Shown here: piece after piece, positions 40,274-49,584 of the stretch
Position numbering within the stretch: the first letter of the stretch is position 1
Layout: every line of letters begins with the position of its first letter
Assembly (NCBI GenBank): GCA_942493215.1
Contig: OW818670.1
Span: forward strand, 1-64,000
Direction: 5' to 3'
DNA length: 64,000 bases
Origin: G942493215 sp942493215
GTDB taxonomy: Bacteria > Bacillota_I > Bacilli_A > RF39 > UBA660
Notes under the pieces: generated by a model
What the model saw: only the letters and a program-made list of their open reading frames with translations
The model's database searches: none
What the model was told of the DNA's origin: nothing
Position numbers and translations under genes: made by a program

Positions 40274-42166
40274 CTAAAGATCTGCACCAACTATTACAAC
40301 AGAACGCCAAGAGAAAGTGCTGTAACCTTCACCACCGTAACCAGCGAAGTAGAACGCGCCCGCAGCTGAGCCATCGTTTTGGCGGCCACTGCGTAAGAAC
40401 CATGGGGCCGAGGTAGTTGCTATAACAGAACCATCGCTATACCATGTAGTAAAATTACTTGATGACGAACTCGTTTCCCATATCGCATCTCCATAGTTTG
40501 ATGTAGCATAACCAGACCCAGTAGTTGAATATATATTGATGTATTTACTATTGATACTTGATGGTGTTAATCCAGAATTTCCCGAATTATTATTATAATT
40601 ACTCATCATATACTCATGTGATCCACCTGATATATCATAGATACCATAGATATTTCCAGTTGTTGATGAAGCCATTCCATACACAGATTGTGCAGTTCCC
40701 GTACATACATATCCTGTCTTGGTTGAACATAATTTTCCATCATAGCTATATAAATTTACTGAAGCGGCTCCTGATGTATCGGTTGTACTTGCCTGTGATA
40801 TGGTATTTCCGCCTCTTCCAGTTATATAATTACTACTTGGATTGATATATATTTCGTCATTGATACCATAACTTGATTTAGATAGATATGCTGCAGCTCC
40901 CCATTCATTATTCTTCATCATATGGGTATCAATATTATTATTATCAGTTGAAAAAACCCCTGTAGTTGTATTTAAGCCACTAGCTAATCCCCAACCATAT
41001 TTATTGTTTATTTCCATATTTCTTGATGCTATAAACATTTCCCCCACAGTATTACCTCTTAAAGAGGCAACGTTTGGTTTAGAGTCTAATGAGGCAGTTG
41101 TTCCACTCATTTCAAATTTTGCTACCCAAAAACCAGTTAATTCGATGTTTGTCCCAAATGTGAAAGCGGGTTCTTGTACATAATGTGTGTTTGATGCGCT
41201 ATCCACAAATATGGTTGTATTATCACTTGTTGTATTTGTTGTTCCTTTTAAGAATTTGATATTGATTGTTCCAGCTGTAGCTGTATGATAGCCACTTGCT
41301 ACCTGATAAGCATATCGTGGTATCCATACCCACATTGAACCATCAGCTGTTCGTGCATTAGCCCATTGTTTATCTGTTGTTGTGTAATTATACCACGAAC
41401 TATCACTTGTAGTTGTGTCAACCCAAGCACCACCACTCCATTTTATTGGTGTCATTCCTTGCGCTAAAACAGGTCCATTTACCCCCTTACTGGTAATATA
41501 TCCTGGTCCAACATAATTTGTTGATAATACATTTACTGTTCTTGTCGCTGTAGATGAATTACCCTTATTATCACTTGCTGTATAGGTTATAGTATATGTG
41601 CCTATCGTATTTGTATCTACAGTTCCACTTGTCGTTACTTCTAATGATTCATCTTTACTATTGACTGCTGTTGCTCCTAATTCTGTATATGTTCCACCTT
41701 GTTCTATCTCTACACTACTGTTTCCATTTAGTGTTACTGTAACTAGTTCTGGTGGTATACACTCTGCTAGTGTTTTTACTTCAACTGTAATTTCTGTAGC
41801 AGCAAAATCTTTAGTGACACAATATTTACCATCATGCAATTTTAATGATACCTTACCTTGGGTATTTAATGAAACCTCTCCATTTTGAGGTTTTGCACCA
41901 CTATAACTCAGACTTTTGCCTTCAACACTCGCTGTTTCAACCCCATTAGTATAAGTATATGTTATATCTATTGGTGTTTCGTTCTTATATAATGTTTTTA
42001 TATATTCATTCCTTGCTGCTTCTGATATTCCATAAGCTGTATCTTTAAAGGCTTCCTTTTTTGTATTTTCTATTATTCCCAATATTATTGGAGTTGCTAT
42101 TAAAGCTATTACGGCTAATATCACAATTACCGCTAACAACTCTATTAAAGTGAATCCCTTTCTCAT
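40274..42166 (-). CDS. prepilin-like protein with Ig-like domain and C-type-lectin/FGE-fold C-terminus; candidate DGR target
   Basis: This 630-residue protein begins MRKGFTLIELLAVIVILA, a canonical prepilin leader (Gly at -1, Glu at +5). The shared module follows to about residue 140, with KDTAYGISEAARN and Cys pair GKYCVTKDF/AECI. Residues 145-215 form a DUF5011/HYR Ig-like domain (VEIEQGGTYTELGATAVNSKD, YTASDNKGNSST). The remainder has the formylglycine-enzyme/C-type-lectin pattern: SMWVWIPRYAYQV, FWVAKFEMSG, YDISGGSHEYMMSN, and WFLRSGRQNDGSAAGAFYF near the end, closing with WRSVVIVG. The last 130 bases are much richer in GC than the rest, and their codons fit a mutated variable repeat. It should be displayed on the surface as a ligand-binding protein. 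Confidence 0.85.
   Translation of the reverse strand: MRKGFTLIELLAVIVILAVIALIATPIILGIIENTKKEAFKDTAYGISEAARNEYIKTLYKNETPIDITYTYTNGVETASVEGKSLSYSGAKPQNGEVSLNTQGKVSLKLHDGKYCVTKDFAATEITVEVKTLAECIPPELVTVTLNGNSSVEIEQGGTYTELGATAVNSKDESLEVTTSGTVDTNTIGTYTITYTASDNKGNSSTATRTVNVLSTNYVGPGYITSKGVNGPVLAQGMTPIKWSGGAWVDTTTSDSSWYNYTTTDKQWANARTADGSMWVWIPRYAYQVASGYHTATAGTINIKFLKGTTNTTSDNTTIFVDSASNTHYVQEPAFTFGTNIELTGFWVAKFEMSGTTASLDSKPNVASLRGNTVGEMFIASRNMEINNKYGWGLASGLNTTTGVFSTDNNNIDTHMMKNNEWGAAAYLSKSSYGINDEIYINPSSNYITGRGGNTISQASTTDTSGAASVNLYSYDGKLCSTKTGYVCTGTAQSVYGMASSTTGNIYGIYDISGGSHEYMMSNYNNNSGNSGLTPSSINSKYINIYSTTGSGYATSNYGDAIWETSSSSSNFTTWYSDGSVIATTSAPWFLRSGRQNDGSAAGAFYFAGYGGEGYSTFSWRSVVIVGADL
40284..40412 (-). 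other. candidate DGR variable region (VR) at the 3' end of the prepilin-lectin gene
   Basis: By hand count about 59 of 107 bases (55%) here are G or C, against about 30% around it. The translated segment runs from APWFLRSGRQ to SWRSVV. It is rich in Gly, Tyr, Phe and Ser, encoded by TAC, TTC, GGT, GCT, TCT, ACT and AGC, exactly the codons reachable from AAC or AAT by adenine mutation. It ends the lectin fold where VR repeats lie in known targets. No template repeat or reverse transcriptase is in the window. Confidence 0.5.
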
Positions 42167-42300
42167 GCTTCCTCCCTGTATTTTATTATAGCAAGTATAT
42201 CATAATTTATTATGTATCGTCAATAATACAAACTGATAATCTCAATGGTATAATTAAAGTTACTATCCCGCATAATACCTTTTATTAAAATTCCGCACAA

Positions 42301-42334
42301 AAAAAGTAATGGTAAAAATTTGCCATTACTTTTT
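42301..42334. terminator. terminator of ppdK
   Basis: AAAAAGTAATGG, a 10-base loop, CCATTACTTTTT, with T runs in both directions. Confidence 0.8.
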
Positions 42335-42352
42335 AATAACTATAAATTAAAA

Positions 42353-44977
42353 TTATTTATTTTCCTTAACTACAGCTTGAGCAGCAGCAAGTCTAGCTAA
42401 TGGTACTCTAAATGGTGAACAAGATACATAATCAAGGCCAATTCTATGACAGAATTCAACACTTGATGGTTCTCCACCATGTTCGCCACAAATACCTAAA
42501 TGAATATCTGGACGAGTTGATTTACCTTTAGTAGCAGCCATTTGAATTAACTGACCAACACCTTCTTGGTCGATTTTAGCAAATGGATCACTTTCGAAAA
42601 TGTTTTTATCATAGTAATCCTTTAAGAATTTACCAGCATCATCTCTTGAGAATCCATAAGTCATTTGTGTTAAGTCATTGGTTCCAAATGAGAAGAATTC
42701 TGCTTCTTCAGCAATCTTATCAGCAAGTAATGCTGCACGAGGAATTTCAATCATCGTTCCAACATGGTAAGGTAATGTTACGCCTGTTTCTTTGATAATA
42801 GCATCAGCTGTTTCAACAACGATGTTTTTAACATATTTTAGTTCTTTAACATCACCAACAAGTGGAATCATAATTTCTGGTACAACATTCATACCTCTTT
42901 TATTAACATTAATAGCAGCTTCAATAACAGCACGAGTTTGCATTCTAGCTATTTCTGGATAAGTAACAGCTAAACGACATCCTCTATGTCCCATCATTGG
43001 GTTGAATTCTTTTAATGATTCAACTCTTGCTTTTAATGATTCAAAACTCATACCTAAACTTTCAGCAAGAGGTTTAATCTCTTCATCAGTATGAGGTAAA
43101 AATTCATGTAAAGGTGGATCTAAGTAACGAATTACAACGGGATCACCTTCCATAGCTTCAAATAATTGTTCAAAGTCACCTCTTTGATATGGAAGAATAC
43201 TCTCTAAAGCTTCTTCCCTTTGTTCAAGAGTTTCAGCCGAAATCATTCTTCTGAAATTGAAGATACGATCTTCTTCAAAGAACATATGCTCAGTACGGCA
43301 TAAACCAATACCCTCTGCACCAAATTTACGAGCTTGTTTAGCATCTCTTGGTGTATCAGCATTAGTACGAACTTGTAGTCTTCTAATACTATCAGCCCAA
43401 CCCATAAATACTTCAAAATCACCACTTATTTCAGGTTCAACAGTTTTAATCTTTTCACCGTATACATTACCAGTTGATCCATCTAATGATAGATAATCTC
43501 CTTCTTTGTATACAATGCCATCTTTAGTTGTAAGTGTTTTAGCTTCTTCATCAATTTTTAATTCACCACAACCAGATACACAGCAACGACCCATTCCACG
43601 AGCAACAACCGCTGCATGGCTAGTCATTCCACCACGAATAGTTAAGATACCATTAGCATCATTCATACCTTGAATATCTTCAGGAGAAGTTTCAAGACGA
43701 ACAAGTAATGTTTCTTCTTTACGAGCTTTAGCCTCACTTACATCTTCGGCATTAAAGTAAATTTTACCAGTAGCGGCTCCTGGAGAAGCAGCTAATCCTC
43801 TAGCAACAACTTTAGCTGATTTTAATGCAGCTGTATCAAAAGCAGGATGTAATAATTGATCTAATTGTTTTGGTTCAACTTTAAGAATAGCTTCCTCTTT
43901 AGTAAGCATTCCCTCACTAACCATATCAACAGCCACTTTTAAAGCAGCAGCAGCAGTTCTTTTACCATTACGAGTTTGTAACATAAATAATTTACCATTT
44001 TCAATAGTAAATTCCATATCTTGCATATCTTTATAATGTGTTTCAAGAATATGAGCAATTTTACTAAATTGTTGATAAACTTCTGGCATAACATCACTAA
44101 GTGTTGAAATGGGTTGTGGTGTTCTAATACCAGCAACAACATCTTCACCTTGTGCATTAATTAAATATTCACCATATAGTTTATTTTCACCAGTTGCAGG
44201 ATTACGAGTAAACGCAACACCTGTTCCTGATGTTTCTCCTAAGTTACCATAAACCATTTCTTGAACATTAACAGCTGTACCCCATGAACCAGGGATATCA
44301 TTCATTCTGCGATAAATAATAGCTCTTTCATTCATCCATGATCTAAATACAGCGGTAACAGCTTCAACTAATTGTTCTTTGGGGTCTTGTGGAAAATCAA
44401 TTCCAGATAATTCCTTATAAACTTCTTTAAATCTTACTGTAACTTCAGCCATATCATCAGCAGTTAAATCAGTGTCATATTGAGCGCCTTTTTCTTCTTT
44501 AATTTTATCCAATAATCTTTCAAAAGAAGCTTTAGGATATCCTTTTACAACATCTGCAAACATTTGAATAAAACGACGGTATGAATCATAAACAAAACGT
44601 TTATTATTTGTAGCTTTAACAAATCCTAGAGCTACTTCATCATTTAATCCTAAATTTAATACTGTATCCATCATTCCCGGCATACTAGCACGAGCACCAC
44701 TTCTTACAGATACTAATAATGGATTAGAATGGTCTCCCATCTTTTTGCCTGTTTTAGTTTCTAATGCTACTAAAGCATCAAAAATTTCTTTTTTAACTTC
44801 TTCGCTTATAACTTTATTATCAGTATAATATTGATTACAAGCCTCAGTTGTAACAGTGAACCCGTGAGGAACTGGTAAACCAATACCGGTCATCTCAGCT
44901 AAATTTGCACCCTTACCACCAAGTAAGTTCTTCATATCTTTGTTTCCTTCTTCAAAGGCATAAACAAACTTTGTCAT
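42353..44977 (-). CDS. ppdK: pyruvate, phosphate dikinase
   Basis: This 874-residue enzyme interconverts pyruvate, ATP and phosphate with phosphoenolpyruvate, AMP and pyrophosphate. The N-terminal ATP-grasp domain opens with YAFEEGNKDMKNLLGGKGANLAEMT. The phosphohistidine loop is GGMTSHAAVVARGMGRCCVSG near residue 455. The C-terminal PEP/pyruvate barrel holds GIGLCRTEHMF and SFGTNDLTQMTYGFSRDD, and the C-terminal Cys region LGICGEHGG is intact. Full length for the family. It stands alone with its own promoter, and in anaerobes it often supports PPi-linked glycolysis. Confidence 0.98.
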   Translation of the reverse strand: MTKFVYAFEEGNKDMKNLLGGKGANLAEMTGIGLPVPHGFTVTTEACNQYYTDNKVISEEVKKEIFDALVALETKTGKKMGDHSNPLLVSVRSGARASMPGMMDTVLNLGLNDEVALGFVKATNNKRFVYDSYRRFIQMFADVVKGYPKASFERLLDKIKEEKGAQYDTDLTADDMAEVTVRFKEVYKELSGIDFPQDPKEQLVEAVTAVFRSWMNERAIIYRRMNDIPGSWGTAVNVQEMVYGNLGETSGTGVAFTRNPATGENKLYGEYLINAQGEDVVAGIRTPQPISTLSDVMPEVYQQFSKIAHILETHYKDMQDMEFTIENGKLFMLQTRNGKRTAAAALKVAVDMVSEGMLTKEEAILKVEPKQLDQLLHPAFDTAALKSAKVVARGLAASPGAATGKIYFNAEDVSEAKARKEETLLVRLETSPEDIQGMNDANGILTIRGGMTSHAAVVARGMGRCCVSGCGELKIDEEAKTLTTKDGIVYKEGDYLSLDGSTGNVYGEKIKTVEPEISGDFEVFMGWADSIRRLQVRTNADTPRDAKQARKFGAEGIGLCRTEHMFFEEDRIFNFRRMISAETLEQREEALESILPYQRGDFEQLFEAMEGDPVVIRYLDPPLHEFLPHTDEEIKPLAESLGMSFESLKARVESLKEFNPMMGHRGCRLAVTYPEIARMQTRAVIEAAINVNKRGMNVVPEIMIPLVGDVKELKYVKNIVVETADAIIKETGVTLPYHVGTMIEIPRAALLADKIAEEAEFFSFGTNDLTQMTYGFSRDDAGKFLKDYYDKNIFESDPFAKIDQEGVGQLIQMAATKGKSTRPDIHLGICGEHGGEPSSVEFCHRIGLDYVSCSPFRVPLARLAAAQAVVKENK

Positions 44978-45007
44978 TTTCTTTCCCTCCTATAAATGTC
45001 CTTTTTC

Positions 45008-45036
45008 AGTATATCAAATAATAGCACTTTAAACAA
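45008..45036 (-). promoter_or_regulatory. promoter of ppdK
   Basis: TTGTTT (45036-45031), 17 bases, extended TGA, TATACT (45013-45008). Confidence 0.65.
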
Positions 45037-45043
45037 TATTTTT

Positions 45044-45730
45044 TTATAATTTTATTGGTTCTTCAACACTTTTTTTGACACTTTTGGCTATTTTCTCACC
45101 ATCTTCACCCTGTACATACTTCATATAACAAGTTCGACACATTGATTCATATGTCGCATCAATCCCATCAATCGATACTTGGGCTCCCTCTTTAACAAAC
45201 TCACCATTAATCTTCCGAGCATTAAATCTTGCTTTTGCGCCACACCGACAAATAGTAATTAATTCTTCTATTTCATCAGCTATTTCAAAAAGACGTAAAC
45301 TACCTGGAAAAGCCCTTGTTTGAAAATCACTTCGTAGTCCATAACAAATAACGGGTATCTTAAACACATTAACAATCTTCGCTAATTCATCAATATGATG
45401 TCGTTCCATAAATTGAGCTTCATCAACTAGAATACACGCAATAAAATCAACAAAACGCCAATCTCCTTTCAAGTATTCTCTCTCACTTGCCATTATCATT
45501 AATTTATTCTTAACAAATTCATAAATATTATCATCTTTATCAGGTAAATAATCAGCTTTCCTAGTGGACTTCATTCCTCTAGAAACAATATAATTACTAC
45601 CCTTCTTATCAGCTTTTGGTTTAATAACCATAACCCTCTGATCTCTTTCTTCATAATTATACGCAACTTGTAATAAAAGGGAACTCTTCCCTGAATTCAT
45701 TGCCCCATATCGAAAATATAATTTTGCCAT
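45044..45730 (-). CDS. tdk: thymidine kinase
   Basis: This 228-residue type II thymidine kinase has the P-loop GAMNSGKSSLLLQ, Walker B LVDEAQFM, the lasso region AFPGSLRLFEIADEIEEL, and zinc ligands ICRCGAKA and MCRTCY. It salvages thymidine. The C-terminus after the second zinc pair is about 20 residues longer than usual and Lys/Glu rich. It directly follows the recombinase gene (one base apart). Confidence 0.95.
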   Translation of the reverse strand: MAKLYFRYGAMNSGKSSLLLQVAYNYEERDQRVMVIKPKADKKGSNYIVSRGMKSTRKADYLPDKDDNIYEFVKNKLMIMASEREYLKGDWRFVDFIACILVDEAQFMERHHIDELAKIVNVFKIPVICYGLRSDFQTRAFPGSLRLFEIADEIEELITICRCGAKARFNARKINGEFVKEGAQVSIDGIDATYESMCRTCYMKYVQGEDGEKIAKSVKKSVEEPIKL

Positions 45731-45731
45731 A

Positions 45732-46631
45732 TTACTTTACTCCCTTCTTAGCCCGTGGATGGCTATTTAAATAAACACTCCGTAAACGCTCATTTGATAC
45801 ATGAGTGTAAACTTGCGTAGTTGATAAATTTTCATGCCCTAATAGTTCTTTAACACTTAATAAGTCGGCGCCTTCATTTAACATATGAGTAGCAAATGTA
45901 TGACGCAGAACATGAGGTGTTACTTTAATATTAAGACCACTTTTCTTAACAATCAAATCAATAATAAGACTTACTCCTCTCGTTGTTAGTCTATTACCAT
46001 TACTATTTAAAAACAGGTATAGATTATTATGTTTATTAAGACTCTTCCTACCACCATTGATATACATATCAAGTAGCTCTAAACATCTCGTTCCGAATAA
46101 AACATCTCGTTCTTTACTACCTTTTCCTAAAATTCTAATACTATGATTATTAAAATTAATATCACTTATCTTAATACTAACAAGTTCACTAACGCGTACA
46201 CCTGTAGCATATAGCATCTCTAAAATTAAGGCATCTCTTTGACCAGTCGGTGTATCTAAAATAGGCGTATCAAATAACTTCTCTAAATCATTATAAAATA
46301 GAAAATGAGGTATTCTTTTCCCTTCTTTAACATTAGTAACTAATGTTAAAGGATCATTTTTAACATAATTATTATTAATTAAAAATTTGAACAAACTCCT
46401 TAGTGAACTAATATGGCGATTAATTGTTTTAGCTGAATAGTTTCGACTATACATATATCCTAAATACTCTCTAATTAAAGAATAATTAATATCTTTAAAA
46501 TTATTAATTTTCTTAGTATTTAGATAAGTTAAAAAAAGATACAAATCTTGATCATAATTTAAATAAGTTAAATCTGAATAATGGCGTTCATCTTTGATAT
46601 AATCCAAAAATTCATTAATAATATCTTGCAT
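45732..46631 (-). CDS. XerC/XerD-type tyrosine recombinase
   Basis: This 299-residue site-specific recombinase has an N-terminal SAM-like core-binding domain (residues 1-85). The catalytic residues are visible as ATGVRVSEL (Arg), Lys in GKGSKERDV, HVLRHTFATH (His-Arg), GHENLSTTQVYTH (His and the Tyr nucleophile). Length and lack of extra domains fit chromosome-dimer resolution. In B. subtilis xerC (codV) lies downstream of topA, as here with one gene between, so XerC is more likely than a mobile integrase. Confidence 0.92.
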   Translation of the reverse strand: MQDIINEFLDYIKDERHYSDLTYLNYDQDLYLFLTYLNTKKINNFKDINYSLIREYLGYMYSRNYSAKTINRHISSLRSLFKFLINNNYVKNDPLTLVTNVKEGKRIPHFLFYNDLEKLFDTPILDTPTGQRDALILEMLYATGVRVSELVSIKISDINFNNHSIRILGKGSKERDVLFGTRCLELLDMYINGGRKSLNKHNNLYLFLNSNGNRLTTRGVSLIIDLIVKKSGLNIKVTPHVLRHTFATHMLNEGADLLSVKELLGHENLSTTQVYTHVSNERLRSVYLNSHPRAKKGVK

Positions 46632-46713
46632 ACCATCACCATAATTATTATAGCATAAGTATAAATATTAAGACAAATAAAATATTGATATTAAGCCTCT
46701 ATTGATATTTATA

Positions 46714-46738
46714 CAAAAAAACTGTCATTTGACAGTTT
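46714..46738 (-). terminator. terminator between the topA unit and the xerC unit
   Basis: AAACTGTC, AAAT loop, GACAGTTT and a T run on the minus strand. Confidence 0.8.
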
Positions 46739-47363
46739 ATTTATGTGGATTTTCTCTTTCAGCTTCTTTTTTAGCTTCTTTAATAGATTTATACTTTTGT
46801 ACTGCTAAAACTATTTTTCTAGCATCAGTATAATAAACAATACTATTTCTTAAACTATCAGAACCATAGCCGGAAATTTCAATAAAACTTCTAATTTCTA
46901 AAATAAATTCTTTATTGAATGAACCATTTGCTATAACATTATCAACAAAAATGCGACTCTTCCTTAACAAAAAAATGAACTCATTAAAATAAGATTCAAA
47001 CACTGATGACTCACGCATACCACTTCTTACTTTACCTGTTAGAACATCAAATTGGCGAGTCATTTCTAGAATATCAGGATTATTAAATACTATTTCTTTT
47101 TCATGACCATCAGCTCTAGTTGGTTTAATAATAGCCTTTTTTACATCTTCAATCGTAATAATATTCGCCTGATTTAACATTCCATACATTTCTTGTAATG
47201 ATAAAAATGCTGAAGTAAAATAATCTATTTCCATTAAAGTTACTGATTCTTTACCATTATCACTTCTAATAGGAAAAGTTATTTTTTCTTCTTCCTCTAT
47301 TTCCCCTTTATCATCAACATCAACTAAAACTAAATTATATAAACGTTGGCTAGTTTGACTCAT
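46737..47363 (-). CDS. hypothetical protein downstream of topA
   Basis: This 208-residue soluble, mostly helical protein was not recognised. The N-terminus (LYNLVLVDVDDKGEIEEEEKITFPI) looks like two beta strands. The middle and end are helical with a charged C-terminus (KSIKEAKKEAERENPHK). It follows topA by 11 bases with AGGAGGTAAT upstream, so it is co-transcribed and may serve DNA topology or a phage/plasmid-type process; no function is claimed. Confidence 0.6.
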   Translation of the reverse strand: MSQTSQRLYNLVLVDVDDKGEIEEEEKITFPIRSDNGKESVTLMEIDYFTSAFLSLQEMYGMLNQANIITIEDVKKAIIKPTRADGHEKEIVFNNPDILEMTRQFDVLTGKVRSGMRESSVFESYFNEFIFLLRKSRIFVDNVIANGSFNKEFILEIRSFIEISGYGSDSLRNSIVYYTDARKIVLAVQKYKSIKEAKKEAERENPHK

Positions 47364-47374
47364 ATTATTACCTC

Positions 47375-49405
47375 CTACTGCTCGGTATATTCACAACCAC
47401 TACATTTAACTTTACCCTGTTTTGTTACTACCAACATAGCACCACATTCAGGGCATAATTTATCAATTGGTTTATCCCAATATGCGGTTTTACATTTTGG
47501 ATAATTATTACATCCATAGAATATTTTACCTTTTTTACTCTTTTTTTCAACTATCATCCCATCACAATTAGGACACTTCATTATTTCTACTACTTCTTTA
47601 GGTTCACTCTTAACATACTTACAAGTTGGGTAATTACTGCAAGCTGTAAATGCTCCATACTTACCTTTTCTTATAACTAAAGGACTTCCACAATTAGGGC
47701 AACTCTCTCCTGTTTCTTCTGGGGCTTTTTTCTCCATATTAGAGAATGCAGCCTTTACTTCTGGTTCAAACTTATCATAAAACTCTCTTAAAGTATTTAC
47801 CCATGATAAATCACCATCGGCTATTTTATCAAGATTTTCTTCCATTTCAGCAGTATATTTAACATTAATTAAATCTTTAAAAAATTCTTGTAATTTATCT
47901 GTTATTTCAATACCAATCTCGGTTGGAATAAATTTCTTATCCACCATATTAGTATAACCCCTTGTTTTTAAGGTATCCATAGTTTTAGCATATGTACTAG
48001 GACGGCCAATTCCCAACTCTTCCATCTCTTTAATTAATTTAGCTTCGGTATAACGAGCTGGAGGTTTAGTGAAGTGTTGTTCTTTAGTAATATCATTAGC
48101 CGCAATAACATTAGATTTATATTTTTCTAATGGAGGCAAAATATTATCTTCCGAATCCTCGTAATCAGTATATACTTTTAAATAACCATCAAATATTATG
48201 ATTTGACCCGTTGCTTTAAATTGATAACCATTATTATCTAATATGATAACAGTATTCTCCGTTTTAGCTTCTTTCATTAGAGATGCTAAAGCGCGGTAAT
48301 ATATCATTCTATATAATTTATATTCATCGGGTGTAAGATATGGTTTTACTATTTCTGGTGTTCTTTTAATACTAGTTGGACGAATAGCTTCATGAGCATC
48401 TTGAACATTCTCCGTTTTTTTACTTTTCTTAACTACACCAACATATTTTTCACCAAATTTAGCTTCAATGTATTTAAATGTTTCACTTATAAAATCATTA
48501 GAAAGTCTGGTTGAATCAGTACGCATATAGGTAATTAAACCTACTGTCTCATCAGAAAGTTCAACACCTTCATATAATTTCTGGGCAATCGACATTGTCT
48601 TCTTAGCAGGCATATTAAGTTTATTAGATGCATCTTGTTGTAAAGTACTAGTAGTAAATGGTAGTTTTGAGGCTCTACCCTTTACTTTTTTATCAACACT
48701 AACAATTTTAAATGTTTTGGTTAATTTAGCTAAAATGTCATTAGCTTGTATCTCATCTTTAACCTCAATATCTTTATTATTATGTTGAAATAAAGAGGCA
48801 CTAAAATCAGGAAATAAGGCCGTTATCGTCCAATATTCTTCTTCAACAAAGGCTTGTATTTCTCTTTCTCTGTCAACAATTAGTTTTAAAGCAACACTTT
48901 GAACACGACCAGCACTACTACCATCGGTTTTAGCTTGCATTAATTTGCTTAAACGAAAACCAATAATCCGATCTAAGAAACGTCTTGTTTCTTGAGAATT
49001 AACTAAATTACTATCTATTTTACGAGGAGCTTTAAAAGCCTCTAAAATGGCATTTTTAGTTATTTCATTAAAAACGACACGTTCATAATTATCTTTTAAT
49101 CCTAAAACATCTAAAAGATGCCAACTAATGGCTTCACCTTCCCGATCGGGATCGGTTGCAAGAACTACCATGTCGGCTTTCTTAACTTCTTTTTTTAATT
49201 CATCGACGACTTTCTTTTTACCCTTTATGGTTATATAAGCAGGATCAAAATTACCTTCGACATCGATACCTAAACCATATTTACCAGAAGTCGCTAGATC
49301 ACGAATGTGACCCTTACTAGAGACAACTTTATAATTAGGTCCTAAATACTTTTCAATGGTTTTTGATTTACTTGGAGATTCTACAATAACTAAATTTTTG
49401 GACAT
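47375..49405 (-). CDS. topA: DNA topoisomerase I
   Basis: This 676-residue type IA topoisomerase has the TOPRIM start NLVIVESPSKSKTIEKYLG with DPDREGE near residue 85. The active-site Tyr region is VGLITYMRTDSTRLS near 295. The cleavage-domain motif GIGRPSTYA follows. Three four-Cys zinc ribbons end the protein (CPNCGSPLV, CPNCDGMIV, CPECGAMLV). It relaxes negative supercoils. First gene of its unit, divergent from the FemAB-type gene. Confidence 0.98.
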   Translation of the reverse strand: MSKNLVIVESPSKSKTIEKYLGPNYKVVSSKGHIRDLATSGKYGLGIDVEGNFDPAYITIKGKKKVVDELKKEVKKADMVVLATDPDREGEAISWHLLDVLGLKDNYERVVFNEITKNAILEAFKAPRKIDSNLVNSQETRRFLDRIIGFRLSKLMQAKTDGSSAGRVQSVALKLIVDREREIQAFVEEEYWTITALFPDFSASLFQHNNKDIEVKDEIQANDILAKLTKTFKIVSVDKKVKGRASKLPFTTSTLQQDASNKLNMPAKKTMSIAQKLYEGVELSDETVGLITYMRTDSTRLSNDFISETFKYIEAKFGEKYVGVVKKSKKTENVQDAHEAIRPTSIKRTPEIVKPYLTPDEYKLYRMIYYRALASLMKEAKTENTVIILDNNGYQFKATGQIIIFDGYLKVYTDYEDSEDNILPPLEKYKSNVIAANDITKEQHFTKPPARYTEAKLIKEMEELGIGRPSTYAKTMDTLKTRGYTNMVDKKFIPTEIGIEITDKLQEFFKDLINVKYTAEMEENLDKIADGDLSWVNTLREFYDKFEPEVKAAFSNMEKKAPEETGESCPNCGSPLVIRKGKYGAFTACSNYPTCKYVKSEPKEVVEIMKCPNCDGMIVEKKSKKGKIFYGCNNYPKCKTAYWDKPIDKLCPECGAMLVVTKQGKVKCSGCEYTEQ

Positions 49406-49539
49406 AAGCCACTTCCTTCAATTTATATATTTTATACACTATTATTAAATTATTGTCAACCTTATTCTTTTAGTACTCACTATATTTATACTTTTATTAT
49501 AACATTTATCCTTTTTTCTTTTATCAAAATATTATTATA

Positions 49540-49548
49540 TGATATAAT
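49540..49548 (+). promoter_or_regulatory. extended -10 promoter of the FemAB-type gene
   Basis: TGATATAAT with a poor -35. Transcription would begin near 49555, so the ATG at 49558 would be leaderless and the ATG at 49585 is the better start. Confidence 0.6.
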
Positions 49549-49584
49549 ATAAATAGTATGACTTATAAGACAGAGGTGTATGGG

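Noticed and set aside
45732..46631. Integrase of a mobile element
   Set aside because: It sits downstream of topA and next to tdk, lacks an arm-binding domain, and no attachment repeats surround it. XerC is the better fit.
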